From Apostichopus japonicus (lineage: Eukaryota; Echinodermata; Holothuroidea; Aspidochirotida; Stichopodidae): a DNA stretch of 64,000 bases. Position numbers and translations under genes: made by a program. Within the stretch, counting starts at the first letter, position 1; every line of letters begins with the position of its first letter. The stretch covers positions 21,418,001 to 21,482,000 of the forward strand of contig NC_092569.1 of NCBI RefSeq assembly GCF_037975245.1, given 5' to 3'. The notes under the pieces were generated by a model. That model had not been told where the DNA came from. It made no database searches and saw only the letters and a program-made list of their open reading frames with translations. Below are positions 21,101 to 35,016 of this stretch, in pieces.

Positions 21101-24100
21101 TGGCGCGATGGCTTGGCGCACTGTAAGAGCTGATGAGCGAGACTCTCTTTTGCATCGCTGGTTCGAACCCCGGTGGTGGCGTCTTTTGCCGATCTTTTAC
21201 AGCGGGTGCCTGCATAGGGCGCTGTAAGTATTAGTTAATCGGCCTAATATCTCAGTCCATACAGTGGCGCGATGGCTTGGCGCACTGTAAGAGCTGATGA
21301 GCGAGACTCTCTTTTGCATCGCTGGTTCGAACCCCGGTGGTGGCGTCTTTTGCCGATCTTTTACAGCGGGTGCCTGCATAGGGCGCTGTAAGTATTAGTT
21401 AATCGGCCTAATATCTCAGTCCATACAGTGGCGCGATGGCTTGGCGCACTGTAAGAGCTGATGAGCGAGACTCTCTTTTGCATCGCTGGTTCGAACCCCG
21501 GTGGTGGCGTCTTTTGCCGATCTTTTACAGCGGGTGCCTGCATAGGGCGCTGTAAGTATTAGTTAATCGGCCTAATATCTCAGTCCATACAGTGGCGCGA
21601 TGGCTTGGCGCACTGTAAGAGCTGATGAGCGAGACTCTCTTTTGCATCGCTGGTTCGAACCCCGGTGGTGGCGTCTTTTGCCGATCTTTTACAGCGGGTG
21701 CCTGCATAGGGCGCTGTAAGTATTAGTTAATCGGCCTAATATCTCAGTCCATACAGTGGCGCGATGGCTTGGCGCACTGTAAGAGCTGATGAGCGAGACT
21801 CTCTTTTGCATCGCTGGTTCGAACCCCGGTGGTGGCGTCTTTTGCCGATCTTTTACAGCGGGTGCCTGCATAGGGCGCTGTAAGTATTAGTTAATCGGCC
21901 TAATATCTCAGTCCATACAGTGGCGCGATGGCTTGGCGCACTGTAAGAGCTGATGAGCGAGACTCTCTTTTGCATCGCTGGTTCGAACCCCGGTGGTGGC
22001 GTCTTTTGCCGATCTTTTACAGCGGGTGCCTGCATAGGGCGCTGTAAGTATTAGTTAATCGGCCTAATATCTCAGTCCATACAGTGGCGCGATGGCTTGG
22101 CGCACTGTAAGAGCTGATGAGCGAGACTCTCTTTTGCATCGCTGGTTCGAACCCCGGTGGTGGCGTCTTTTGCCGATCTTTTACAGCGGGTGCCTGCATA
22201 GGGCGCTGTAAGTATTAGTTAATCGGCCTAATATCTCAGTCCATACAGTGGCGCGATGGCTTGGCGCACTGTAAGAGCTGATGAGCGAGACTCTCTTTTG
22301 CATCGCTGGTTCGAACCCCGGTGGTGGCGTCTTTTGCCGATCTTTTACAGCGGGTGCCTGCATAGGGCGCTGTAAGTATTAGTTAATCGGCCTAATATCT
22401 CAGTCCATACAGTGGCGCGATGGCTTGGCGCACTGTAAGAGCTGATGAGCGAGACTCTCTTTTGCATCGCTGGTTCGAACCCCGGTGGTGGCGTCTTTTG
22501 CCGATCTTTTACAGCGGGTGCCTGCATAGGGCGCTGTAAGTATTAGTTAATCGGCCTAATATCTCAGTCCATACAGTGGCGCGATGGCTTGGCGCACTGT
22601 AAGAGCTGATGAGCGAGACTCTCTTTTGCATCGCTGGTTCGAACCCCGGTGGTGGCGTCTTTTGCCGATCTTTTACAGCGGGTGCCTGCATAGGGCGCTG
22701 TAAGTATTAGTTAATCGGCCTAATATCTCAGTCCATACAGTGGCGCGATGGCTTGGCGCACTGTAAGAGCTGATGAGCGAGACTCTCTTTTGCATCGCTG
22801 GTTCGAACCCCGGTGGTGGCGTCTTTTGCCGATCTTTTACAGCGGGTGCCTGCATAGGGCGCTGTAAGTATTAGTTAATCGGCCTAATATCTCAGTCCAT
22901 ACAGTGGCGCGATGGCTTGGCGCACTGTAAGAGCTGATGAGCGAGACTCTCTTTTGCATCGCTGGTTCGAACCCCGGTGGTGGCGTCTTTTGCCGATCTT
23001 TTACAGCGGGTGCCTGCATAGGGCGCTGTAAGTATTAGTTAATCGGCCTAATATCTCAGTCCATACAGTGGCGCGATGGCTTGGCGCACTGTAAGAGCTG
23101 ATGAGCGAGACTCTCTTTTGCATCGCTGGTTCGAACCCCGGTGGTGGCGTCTTTTGCCGATCTTTTACAGCGGGTGCCTGCATAGGGCGCTGTAAGTATT
23201 AGTTAATCGGCCTAATATCTCAGTCCATACAGTGGCGCGATGGCTTGGCGCACTGTAAGAGCTGATGAGCGAGACTCTCTTTTGCATCGCTGGTTCGAAC
23301 CCCGGTGGTGGCGTCTTTTGCCGATCTTTTACAGCGGGTGCCTGCATAGGGCGCTGTAAGTATTAGTTAATCGGCCTAATATCTCAGTCCATACAGTGGC
23401 GCGATGGCTTGGCGCACTGTAAGAGCTGATGAGCGAGACTCTCTTTTGCATCGCTGGTTCGAACCCCGGTGGTGGCGTCTTTTGCCGATCTTTTACAGCG
23501 GGTGCCTGCATAGGGCGCTGTAAGTATTAGTTAATCGGCCTAATATCTCAGTCCATACAGTGGCGCGATGGCTTGGCGCACTGTAAGAGCTGATGAGCGA
23601 GACTCTCTTTTGCATCGCTGGTTCGAACCCCGGTGGTGGCGTCTTTTGCCGATCTTTTACAGCGGGTGCCTGCATAGGGCGCTGTAAGTATTAGTTAATC
23701 GGCCTAATATCTCAGTCCATACAGTGGCGCGATGGCTTGGCGCACTGTAAGAGCTGATGAGCGAGACTCTCTTTTGCATCGCTGGTTCGAACCCCGGTGG
23801 TGGCGTCTTTTGCCGATCTTTTACAGCGGGTGCCTGCATAGGGCGCTGTAAGTATTAGTTAATCGGCCTAATATCTCAGTCCATACAGTGGCGCGATGGC
23901 TTGGCGCACTGTAAGAGCTGATGAGCGAGACTCTCTTTTGCATCGCTGGTTCGAACCCCGGTGGTGGCGTCTTTTGCCGATCTTTTACAGCGGGTGCCTG
24001 CATAGGGCGCTGTAAGTATTAGTTAATCGGCCTAATATCTCAGTCCATACAGTGGCGCGATGGCTTGGCGCACTGTAAGAGCTGATGAGCGAGACTCTCT

Positions 24101-24848
24101 TTTGCATCGCTGGTTCGAACCCCGGTGGTGGCGTCTTTTGCCGATCTTTTACAGCGGGTGCCTGCATAGGGCGCTGTAAGTATTAGTTAATCGGCCTAAT
24201 ATCTCAGTCCATACAGTGGCGCGATGGCTTGGCGCACTGTAAGAGCTGATGAGCGAGACTCTCTTTTGCATCGCTGGTTCGAACCCCGGTGGTGGCGTCT
24301 TTTGCCGATCTTTTACAGCGGGTGCCTGCATAGGGCGCTGTAAGTATTAGTTAATCGGCCTAATATCTCAGTCCATACAGTGGCGCGATGGCTTGGCGCA
24401 CTGTAAGAGCTGATGAGCGAGACTCTCTTTTGCATCGCTGGTTCGAACCCCGGTGGTGGCGTCTTTTGCCGATCTTTTACAGCGGGTGCCTGCATAGGGC
24501 GCTGTAAGTATTAGTTAATCGGCCTAATATCTCAGTCCATACAGTGGCGCGATGGCTTGGCGCACTGTAAGAGCTGATGAGCGAGACTCTCTTTTGCATC
24601 GCTGGTTCGAACCCCGGTGGTGGCGTCTTTTGCCGATCTTTTACAGCGGGTGCCTGCATAGGGCGCTGTAAGTATTAGTTAATCGGCCTAATATCTCAGT
24701 CCATACAGTGGCGCGATGGCTTGGCGCACTGTAAGAGCTGATGAGCGAGACTCTCTTTTGCATCGCTGGTTCGAACCCCGGTGGTGGCGTCTTTTGCCGA
24801 TCTTTTACAGCGGGTGCCTGCATAGGGCGCTGTAAGTATTAGTTAATC
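18125..24848 (+). repeat. Satellite block C144 (41 units)
   Basis: Forty-one units have T8, A57, G100 and C144. C144 lengthens the inner spacer inverted repeat by one pair (G128-C144). No private variant was noticed, and all units are 164 bp. Confidence 0.94.
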
Positions 24849-25832
24849 GGCCTAATATCTCAGTCCATACAGTGGCGCGATGGCTTGGCGCACTGTAAGA
24901 GCTGATGAGCGAGACTCTCTTTTGCATCGCTGGTTCGAACCCCGGTGCTGGCGTCTTTTGCCGATCTTTTACAGCGGGTGCCTGCATAGGGAGCTGTAAG
25001 TATTAGTTAATCGGCCTAATATCTCAGTCCATACAGTGGCGCGATGGCTTGGCGCACTGTAAGAGCTGATGAGCGAGACTCTCTTTTGCATCGCTGGTTC
25101 GAACCCCGGTGCTGGCGTCTTTTGCCGATCTTTTACAGCGGGTGCCTGCATAGGGAGCTGTAAGTATTAGTTAATCGGCCTAATATCTCAGTCCATACAG
25201 TGGCGCGATGGCTTGGCGCACTGTAAGAGCTGATGAGCGAGACTCTCTTTTGCATCGCTGGTTCGAACCCCGGTGCTGGCGTCTTTTGCCGATCTTTTAC
25301 AGCGGGTGCCTGCATAGGGAGCTGTAAGTATTAGTTAATCGGCCTCATATCTCAGTCCATACAGTGGCGCGATGGCTTGGCGCACTGTAAGAGCTGATGA
25401 GCGAGACTCTCTTTTGCATCGCTGGTTCGAACCCCGGTGCTGGCGTCTTTTGCCGATCTTTTACAGCGGGTGCCTGCATAGGGCGCTGTAAGTATTAGTT
25501 AATCGGCCTAATATCTCAGTCCATACAGTGGCGCGATGGCTTGGCGCACTGTAAGAGCTGATGAGCGAGACTCTCTTTTGCATCGCTGGTTCGAACCCCG
25601 GTGCTGGCGTCTTTTGCCGATCTTTTACAGCGGGTGCCTGCATAGGGCGCTGTAAGTATTAGTTAATCGGCCTAATATCTCAGTCCATACAGTGGCGCGA
25701 TGGCTTGGCGCACTGTAAGAGCTGATGAGCGAGACTCTCTTTTGCATCGCTGGTTCGAACCCCGGTGGTGGCGTCTTTTGCCGATCTTTTACAGCGGGTG
25801 CCTGCATAGGGCGCTGTAAGTATTAGTTAATC
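24849..25832 (+). repeat. Satellite junction patch, mixed C100 and C144 (6 units)
   Basis: Units 24849, 25013 and 25177 have G100 to C (CGGTGCTGGC) with A144. Unit 25341 has C100, C144 and a private A6 to C. Unit 25505 has C100 and C144, and unit 25669 has G100 and C144. The canonical type resumes at 25833. This patch separates the two copies of the ordered block series. Confidence 0.92.
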
Positions 25833-28800
25833 GGCCTAATATCTCAGTCCATACAGTGGCGCGATGGCTTGGCGCACTGTAAGAGCTGATGAGCGAGACT
25901 CTCTTTTGCATCGCTGGTTCGAACCCCGGTGGTGGCGTCTTTTGCCGATCTTTTACAGCGGGTGCCTGCATAGGGAGCTGTAAGTATTAGTTAATCGGCC
26001 TAATATCTCAGTCCATACAGTGGCGCGATGGCTTGGCGCACTGTAAGAGCTGATGAGCGAGACTCTCTTTTGCATCGCTGGTTCGAACCCCGGTGGTGGC
26101 GTCTTTTGCCGATCTTTTACAGCGGGTGCCTGCATAGGGAGCTGTAAGTATTAGTTAATCGGCCTAATATCTCAGTCCATACAGTGGCGCGATGGCTTGG
26201 CGCACTGTAAGAGCTGATGAGCGAGACTCTCTTTTGCATCGCTGGTTCGAACCCCGGTGGTGGCGTCTTTTGCCGATCTTTTACAGCGGGTGCCTGCATA
26301 GGGAGCTGTAAGTATTAGTTAATCGGCCTAATATCTCAGTCCATACAGTGGCGCGATGGCTTGGCGCACTGTAAGAGCTGATGAGCGAGACTCTCTTTTG
26401 CATCGCTGGTTCGAACCCCGGTGGTGGCGTCTTTTGCCGATCTTTTACAGCGGGTGCCTGCATAGGGAGCTGTAAGTATTAGTTAATCGGCCTAATATCT
26501 CAGTCCATACAGTGGCGCGATGGCTTGGCGCACTGTAAGAGCTGATGAGCGAGACTCTCTTTTGCATCGCTGGTTCGAACCCCGGTGGTGGCGTCTTTTG
26601 CCGATCTTTTACAGCGGGTGCCTGCATAGGGAGCTGTAAGTATTAGTTAATCGGCCTAATATCTCAGTCCATACAGTGGCGCGATGGCTTGGCGCACTGT
26701 AAGAGCTGATGAGCGAGACTCTCTTTTGCATCGCTGGTTCGAACCCCGGTGGTGGCGTCTTTTGCCGATCTTTTACAGCGGGTGCCTGCATAGGGAGCTG
26801 TAAGTATTAGTTAATCGGCCTAATATCTCAGTCCATACAGTGGCGCGATGGCTTGGCGCACTGTAAGAGCTGATGAGCGAGACTCTCTTTTGCATCGCTG
26901 GTTCGAACCCCGGTGGTGGCGTCTTTTGCCGATCTTTTACAGCGGGTGCCTGCATAGGGAGCTGTAAGTATTAGTTAATCGGCCTAATATCTCAGTCCAT
27001 ACAGTGGCGCGATGGCTTGGCGCACTGTAAGAGCTGATGAGCGAGACTCTCTTTTGCATCGCTGGTTCGAACCCCGGTGGTGGCGTCTTTTGCCGATCTT
27101 TTACAGCGGGTGCCTGCATAGGGAGCTGTAAGTATTAGTTAATCGGCCTAATATCTCAGTCCATACAGTGGCGCGATGGCTTGGCGCACTGTAAGAGCTG
27201 ATGAGCGAGACTCTCTTTTGCATCGCTGGTTCGAACCCCGGTGGTGGCGTCTTTTGCCGATCTTTTACAGCGGGTGCCTGCATAGGGAGCTGTAAGTATT
27301 AGTTAATCGGCCTAATATCTCAGTCCATACAGTGGCGCGATGGCTTGGCGCACTGTAAGAGCTGATGAGCGAGACTCTCTTTTGCATCGCTGGTTCGAAC
27401 CCCGGTGGTGGCGTCTTTTGCCGATCTTTTACAGCGGGTGCCTGCATAGGGAGCTGTAAGTATTAGTTAATCGGCCTAATATCTCAGTCCATACAGTGGC
27501 GCGATGGCTTGGCGCACTGTAAGAGCTGATGAGCGAGACTCTCTTTTGCATCGCTGGTTCGAACCCCGGTGGTGGCGTCTTTTGCCGATCTTTTACAGCG
27601 GGTGCCTGCATAGGGAGCTGTAAGTATTAGTTAATCGGCCTAATATCTCAGTCCATACAGTGGCGCGATGGCTTGGCGCACTGTAAGAGCTGATGAGCGA
27701 GACTCTCTTTTGCATCGCTGGTTCGAACCCCGGTGGTGGCGTCTTTTGCCGATCTTTTACAGCGGGTGCCTGCATAGGGAGCTGTAAGTATTAGTTAATC
27801 GGCCTAATATCTCAGTCCATACAGTGGCGCGATGGCTTGGCGCACTGTAAGAGCTGATGAGCGAGACTCTCTTTTGCATCGCTGGTTCGAACCCCGGTGG
27901 TGGCGTCTTTTGCCGATCTTTTACAGCGGGTGCCTGCATAGGGAGCTGTAAGTATTAGTTAATCGGCCTAATATCTCAGTCCATACAGTGGCGCGATGGC
28001 TTGGCGCACTGTAAGAGCTGATGAGCGAGACTCTCTTTTGCATCGCTGGTTCGAACCCCGGTGGTGGCGTCTTTTGCCGATCTTTTACAGCGGGTGCCTG
28101 CATAGGGAGCTGTAAGTATTAGTTAATCGGCCTAATATCTCAGTCCATACAGTGGCGCGATGGCTTGGCGCACTGTAAGAGCTGATGAGCGAGACTCTCT
28201 TTTGCATCGCTGGTTCGAACCCCGGTGGTGGCGTCTTTTGCCGATCTTTTACAGCGGGTGCCTGCATAGGGAGCTGTAAGTATTAGTTAATCGGCCTAAT
28301 ATCTCAGTCCATACAGTGGCGCGATGGCTTGGCGCACTGTAAGAGCTGATGAGCGAGACTCTCTTTTGCATCGCTGGTTCGAACCCCGGTGGTGGCGTCT
28401 TTTGCCGATCTTTTACAGCGGGTGCCTGCATAGGGAGCTGTAAGTATTAGTTAATCGGCCTAATATCTCAGTCCATACAGTGGCGCGATGGCTTGGCGCA
28501 CTGTAAGAGCTGATGAGCGAGACTCTCTTTTGCATCGCTGGTTCGAACCCCGGTGGTGGCGTCTTTTGCCGATCTTTTACAGCGGGTGCCTGCATAGGGA
28601 GCTGTAAGTATTAGTTAATCGGCCTAATATCTCAGTCCATACAGTGGCGCGATGGCTTGGCGCACTGTAAGAGCTGATGAGCGAGACTCTCTTTTGCATC
28701 GCTGGTTCGAACCCCGGTGGTGGCGTCTTTTGCCGATCTTTTACAGCGGGTGCCTGCATAGGGAGCTGTAAGTATTAGTTAATCGGCCTAATATCTCAGT

Positions 28801-31408
28801 CCATACAGTGGCGCGATGGCTTGGCGCACTGTAAGAGCTGATGAGCGAGACTCTCTTTTGCATCGCTGGTTCGAACCCCGGTGGTGGCGTCTTTTGCCGA
28901 TCTTTTACAGCGGGTGCCTGCATAGGGAGCTGTAAGTATTAGTTAATCGGCCTAATATCTCAGTCCATACAGTGGCGCGATGGCTTGGCGCACTGTAAGA
29001 GCTGATGAGCGAGACTCTCTTTTGCATCGCTGGTTCGAACCCCGGTGGTGGCGTCTTTTGCCGATCTTTTACAGCGGGTGCCTGCATAGGGAGCTGTAAG
29101 TATTAGTTAATCGGCCTAATATCTCAGTCCATACAGTGGCGCGATGGCTTGGCGCACTGTAAGAGCTGATGAGCGAGACTCTCTTTTGCATCGCTGGTTC
29201 GAACCCCGGTGGTGGCGTCTTTTGCCGATCTTTTACAGCGGGTGCCTGCATAGGGAGCTGTAAGTATTAGTTAATCGGCCTAATATCTCAGTCCATACAG
29301 TGGCGCGATGGCTTGGCGCACTGTAAGAGCTGATGAGCGAGACTCTCTTTTGCATCGCTGGTTCGAACCCCGGTGGTGGCGTCTTTTGCCGATCTTTTAC
29401 AGCGGGTGCCTGCATAGGGAGCTGTAAGTATTAGTTAATCGGCCTAATATCTCAGTCCATACAGTGGCGCGATGGCTTGGCGCACTGTAAGAGCTGATGA
29501 GCGAGACTCTCTTTTGCATCGCTGGTTCGAACCCCGGTGGTGGCGTCTTTTGCCGATCTTTTACAGCGGGTGCCTGCATAGGGAGCTGTAAGTATTAGTT
29601 AATCGGCCTAATATCTCAGTCCATACAGTGGCGCGATGGCTTGGCGCACTGTAAGAGCTGATGAGCGAGACTCTCTTTTGCATCGCTGGTTCGAACCCCG
29701 GTGGTGGCGTCTTTTGCCGATCTTTTACAGCGGGTGCCTGCATAGGGAGCTGTAAGTATTAGTTAATCGGCCTAATATCTCAGTCCATACAGTGGCGCGA
29801 TGGCTTGGCGCACTGTAAGAGCTGATGAGCGAGACTCTCTTTTGCATCGCTGGTTCGAACCCCGGTGGTGGCGTCTTTTGCCGATCTTTTACAGCGGGTG
29901 CCTGCATAGGGAGCTGTAAGTATTAGTTAATCGGCCTAATATCTCAGTCCATACAGTGGCGCGATGGCTTGGCGCACTGTAAGAGCTGATGAGCGAGACT
30001 CTCTTTTGCATCGCTGGTTCGAACCCCGGTGGTGGCGTCTTTTGCCGATCTTTTACAGCGGGTGCCTGCATAGGGAGCTGTAAGTATTAGTTAATCGGCC
30101 TAATATCTCAGTCCATACAGTGGCGCGATGGCTTGGCGCACTGTAAGAGCTGATGAGCGAGACTCTCTTTTGCATCGCTGGTTCGAACCCCGGTGGTGGC
30201 GTCTTTTGCCGATCTTTTACAGCGGGTGCCTGCATAGGGAGCTGTAAGTATTAGTTAATCGGCCTAATATCTCAGTCCATACAGTGGCGCGATGGCTTGG
30301 CGCACTGTAAGAGCTGATGAGCGAGACTCTCTTTTGCATCGCTGGTTCGAACCCCGGTGGTGGCGTCTTTTGCCGATCTTTTACAGCGGGTGCCTGCATA
30401 GGGAGCTGTAAGTATTAGTTAATCGGCCTAATATCTCAGTCCATACAGTGGCGCGATGGCTTGGCGCACTGTAAGAGCTGATGAGCGAGACTCTCTTTTG
30501 CATCGCTGGTTCGAACCCCGGTGGTGGCGTCTTTTGCCGATCTTTTACAGCGGGTGCCTGCATAGGGAGCTGTAAGTATTAGTTAATCGGCCTAATATCT
30601 CAGTCCATACAGTGGCGCGATGGCTTGGCGCACTGTAAGAGCTGATGAGCGAGACTCTCTTTTGCATCGCTGGTTCGAACCCCGGTGGTGGCGTCTTTTG
30701 CCGATCTTTTACAGCGGGTGCCTGCATAGGGAGCTGTAAGTATTAGTTAATCGGCCTAATATCTCAGTCCATACAGTGGCGCGATGGCTTGGCGCACTGT
30801 AAGAGCTGATGAGCGAGACTCTCTTTTGCATCGCTGGTTCGAACCCCGGTGGTGGCGTCTTTTGCCGATCTTTTACAGCGGGTGCCTGCATAGGGAGCTG
30901 TAAGTATTAGTTAATCGGCCTAATATCTCAGTCCATACAGTGGCGCGATGGCTTGGCGCACTGTAAGAGCTGATGAGCGAGACTCTCTTTTGCATCGCTG
31001 GTTCGAACCCCGGTGGTGGCGTCTTTTGCCGATCTTTTACAGCGGGTGCCTGCATAGGGAGCTGTAAGTATTAGTTAATCGGCCTAATATCTCAGTCCAT
31101 ACAGTGGCGCGATGGCTTGGCGCACTGTAAGAGCTGATGAGCGAGACTCTCTTTTGCATCGCTGGTTCGAACCCCGGTGGTGGCGTCTTTTGCCGATCTT
31201 TTACAGCGGGTGCCTGCATAGGGAGCTGTAAGTATTAGTTAATCGGCCTAATATCTCAGTCCATACAGTGGCGCGATGGCTTGGCGCACTGTAAGAGCTG
31301 ATGAGCGAGACTCTCTTTTGCATCGCTGGTTCGAACCCCGGTGGTGGCGTCTTTTGCCGATCTTTTACAGCGGGTGCCTGCATAGGGAGCTGTAAGTATT
31401 AGTTAATC
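25833..31408 (+). repeat. Satellite block, canonical units, second occurrence (34 units)
   Basis: Thirty-four units have the same diagnostic states as the block at 1-6972 (T8, G47, A57, C92, G100, A144). No private change was noticed. This is the first block of the second ordered series. Confidence 0.94.
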
Positions 31409-33540
31409 GGCCTAATATCTCAGTCCATACAGTGGCGCGATGGCTTGGCGCACTCTAAGAGCTGATGAGCGAGACTCTCTTTTGCATCGCTGGTTCGAAC
31501 CCCGGTGGTGGCGTCTTTTGCCGATCTTTTACAGCGGGTGCCTGCATAGGGAGCTGTAAGTATTAGTTAATCGGCCTAATATCTCAGTCCATACAGTGGC
31601 GCGATGGCTTGGCGCACTCTAAGAGCTGATGAGCGAGACTCTCTTTTGCATCGCTGGTTCGAACCCCGGTGGTGGCGTCTTTTGCCGATCTTTTACAGCG
31701 GGTGCCTGCATAGGGAGCTGTAAGTATTAGTTAATCGGCCTAATATCTCAGTCCATACAGTGGCGCGATGGCTTGGCGCACTCTAAGAGCTGATGAGCGA
31801 GACTCTCTTTTGCATCGCTGGTTCGAACCCCGGTGGTGGCGTCTTTTGCCGATCTTTTACAGCGGGTGCCTGCATAGGGAGCTGTAAGTATTAGTTAATC
31901 GGCCTAATATCTCAGTCCATACAGTGGCGCGATGGCTTGGCGCACTCTAAGAGCTGATGAGCGAGACTCTCTTTTGCATCGCTGGTTCGAACCCCGGTGG
32001 TGGCGTCTTTTGCCGATCTTTTACAGCGGGTGCCTGCATAGGGAGCTGTAAGTATTAGTTAATCGGCCTAATATCTCAGTCCATACAGTGGCGCGATGGC
32101 TTGGCGCACTCTAAGAGCTGATGAGCGAGACTCTCTTTTGCATCGCTGGTTCGAACCCCGGTGGTGGCGTCTTTTGCCGATCTTTTACAGCGGGTGCCTG
32201 CATAGGGAGCTGTAAGTATTAGTTAATCGGCCTAATATCTCAGTCCATACAGTGGCGCGATGGCTTGGCGCACTCTAAGAGCTGATGAGCGAGACTCTCT
32301 TTTGCATCGCTGGTTCGAACCCCGGTGGTGGCGTCTTTTGCCGATCTTTTACAGCGGGTGCCTGCATAGGGAGCTGTAAGTATTAGTTAATCGGCCTAAT
32401 ATCTCAGTCCATACAGTGGCGCGATGGCTTGGCGCACTCTAAGAGCTGATGAGCGAGACTCTCTTTTGCATCGCTGGTTCGAACCCCGGTGGTGGCGTCT
32501 TTTGCCGATCTTTTACAGCGGGTGCCTGCATAGGGAGCTGTAAGTATTAGTTAATCGGCCTAATATCTCAGTCCATACAGTGGCGCGATGGCTTGGCGCA
32601 CTCTAAGAGCTGATGAGCGAGACTCTCTTTTGCATCGCTGGTTCGAACCCCGGTGGTGGCGTCTTTTGCCGATCTTTTACAGCGGGTGCCTGCATAGGGA
32701 GCTGTAAGTATTAGTTAATCGGCCTAATATCTCAGTCCATACAGTGGCGCGATGGCTTGGCGCACTCTAAGAGCTGATGAGCGAGACTCTCTTTTGCATC
32801 GCTGGTTCGAACCCCGGTGGTGGCGTCTTTTGCCGATCTTTTACAGCGGGTGCCTGCATAGGGAGCTGTAAGTATTAGTTAATCGGCCTAATATCTCAGT
32901 CCATACAGTGGCGCGATGGCTTGGCGCACTCTAAGAGCTGATGAGCGAGACTCTCTTTTGCATCGCTGGTTCGAACCCCGGTGGTGGCGTCTTTTGCCGA
33001 TCTTTTACAGCGGGTGCCTGCATAGGGAGCTGTAAGTATTAGTTAATCGGCCTAATATCTCAGTCCATACAGTGGCGCGATGGCTTGGCGCACTCTAAGA
33101 GCTGCTGAGCGAGACTCTCTTTTGCATCGCTGGTTCGAACCCCGGTGGTGGCGTCTTTTGCCGATCTTTTACAGCGGGTGCCTGCATAGGGAGCTGTAAG
33201 TATTAGTTAATCGGCCTAATATCTCAGTCCATACAGTGGCGCGATGGCTTGGCGCACTCTAAGAGCTGCTGAGCGAGACTCTCTTTTGCATCGCTGGTTC
33301 GAACCCCGGTGGTGGCGTCTTTTGCCGATCTTTTACAGCGGGTGCCTGCATAGGGAGCTGTAAGTATTAGTTAATCGGCCTAATATCTCAGTCCATACAG
33401 TGGCGCGATGGCTTGGCGCACTCTAAGAGCTGCTGAGCGAGACTCTCTTTTGCATCGCTGGTTCGAACCCCGGTGGTGGCGTCTTTTGCCGATCTTTTAC
33501 AGCGGGTGCCTGCATAGGGAGCTGTAAGTATTAGTTAATC
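31409..33540 (+). repeat. Satellite block C47, second occurrence (13 units)
   Basis: Ten units (31409 to 32885) have C47 with A57, then three (33049, 33213, 33377) have C47 with C57. The order is the same as at 6973-8120, but there the C47/A57 type is a single unit. Confidence 0.94.
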
Positions 33541-35016
33541 GGCCTAATATCTCAGTCCATACAGTGGCGCGATGGCTTGGCGCACTGTAAGAGCTGCTGA
33601 GCGAGACTCTCTTTTGCATCGCTGGTTCGAACCCCGGTGGTGGCGTCTTTTGCCGATCTTTTACAGCGGGTGCCTGCATAGGGAGCTGTAAGTATTAGTT
33701 AATCGGCCTAATATCTCAGTCCATACAGTGGCGCGATGGCTTGGCGCACTGTAAGAGCTGCTGAGCGAGACTCTCTTTTGCATCGCTGGTTCGAACCCCG
33801 GTGGTGGCGTCTTTTGCCGATCTTTTACAGCGGGTGCCTGCATAGGGAGCTGTAAGTATTAGTTAATCGGCCTAATATCTCAGTCCATACAGTGGCGCGA
33901 TGGCTTGGCGCACTGTAAGAGCTGCTGAGCGAGACTCTCTTTTGCATCGCTGGTTCGAACCCCGGTGGTGGCGTCTTTTGCCGATCTTTTACAGCGGGTG
34001 CCTGCATAGGGAGCTGTAAGTATTAGTTAATCGGCCTAATATCTCAGTCCATACAGTGGCGCGATGGCTTGGCGCACTGTAAGAGCTGCTGAGCGAGACT
34101 CTCTTTTGCATCGCTGGTTCGAACCCCGGTGGTGGCGTCTTTTGCCGATCTTTTACAGCGGGTGCCTGCATAGGGAGCTGTAAGTATTAGTTAATCGGCC
34201 TAATATCTCAGTCCATACAGTGGCGCGATGGCTTGGCGCACTGTAAGAGCTGCTGAGCGAGACTCTCTTTTGCATCGCTGGTTCGAACCCCGGTGGTGGC
34301 GTCTTTTGCCGATCTTTTACAGCGGGTGCCTGCATAGGGAGCTGTAAGTATTAGTTAATCGGCCTAATATCTCAGTCCATACAGTGGCGCGATGGCTTGG
34401 CGCACTGTAAGAGCTGCTGAGCGAGACTCTCTTTTGCATCGCTGGTTCGAACCCCGGTGGTGGCGTCTTTTGCCGATCTTTTACAGCGGGTGCCTGCATA
34501 GGGAGCTGTAAGTATTAGTTAATCGGCCTAATATCTCAGTCCATACAGTGGCGCGATGGCTTGGCGCACTGTAAGAGCTGCTGAGCGAGACTCTCTTTTG
34601 CATCGCTGGTTCGAACCCCGGTGGTGGCGTCTTTTGCCGATCTTTTACAGCGGGTGCCTGCATAGGGAGCTGTAAGTATTAGTTAATCGGCCTAATATCT
34701 CAGTCCATACAGTGGCGCGATGGCTTGGCGCACTGTAAGAGCTGCTGAGCGAGACTCTCTTTTGCATCGCTGGTTCGAACCCCGGTGGTGGCGTCTTTTG
34801 CCGATCTTTTACAGCGGGTGCCTGCATAGGGAGCTGTAAGTATTAGTTAATCGGCCTAATATCTCAGTCCATACAGTGGCGCGATGGCTTGGCGCACTGT
34901 AAGAGCTGCTGAGCGAGACTCTCTTTTGCATCGCTGGTTCGAACCCCGGTGGTGGCGTCTTTTGCCGATCTTTTACAGCGGGTGCCTGCATAGGGAGCTG
35001 TAAGTATTAGTTAATC
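33541..35016 (+). repeat. Satellite block G47/C57, second occurrence (9 units)
   Basis: Nine units have T8, G47, C57, G100 and A144, equal to the units at 8613-9760. They precede the gain of C8, as in the first series. Confidence 0.94.
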
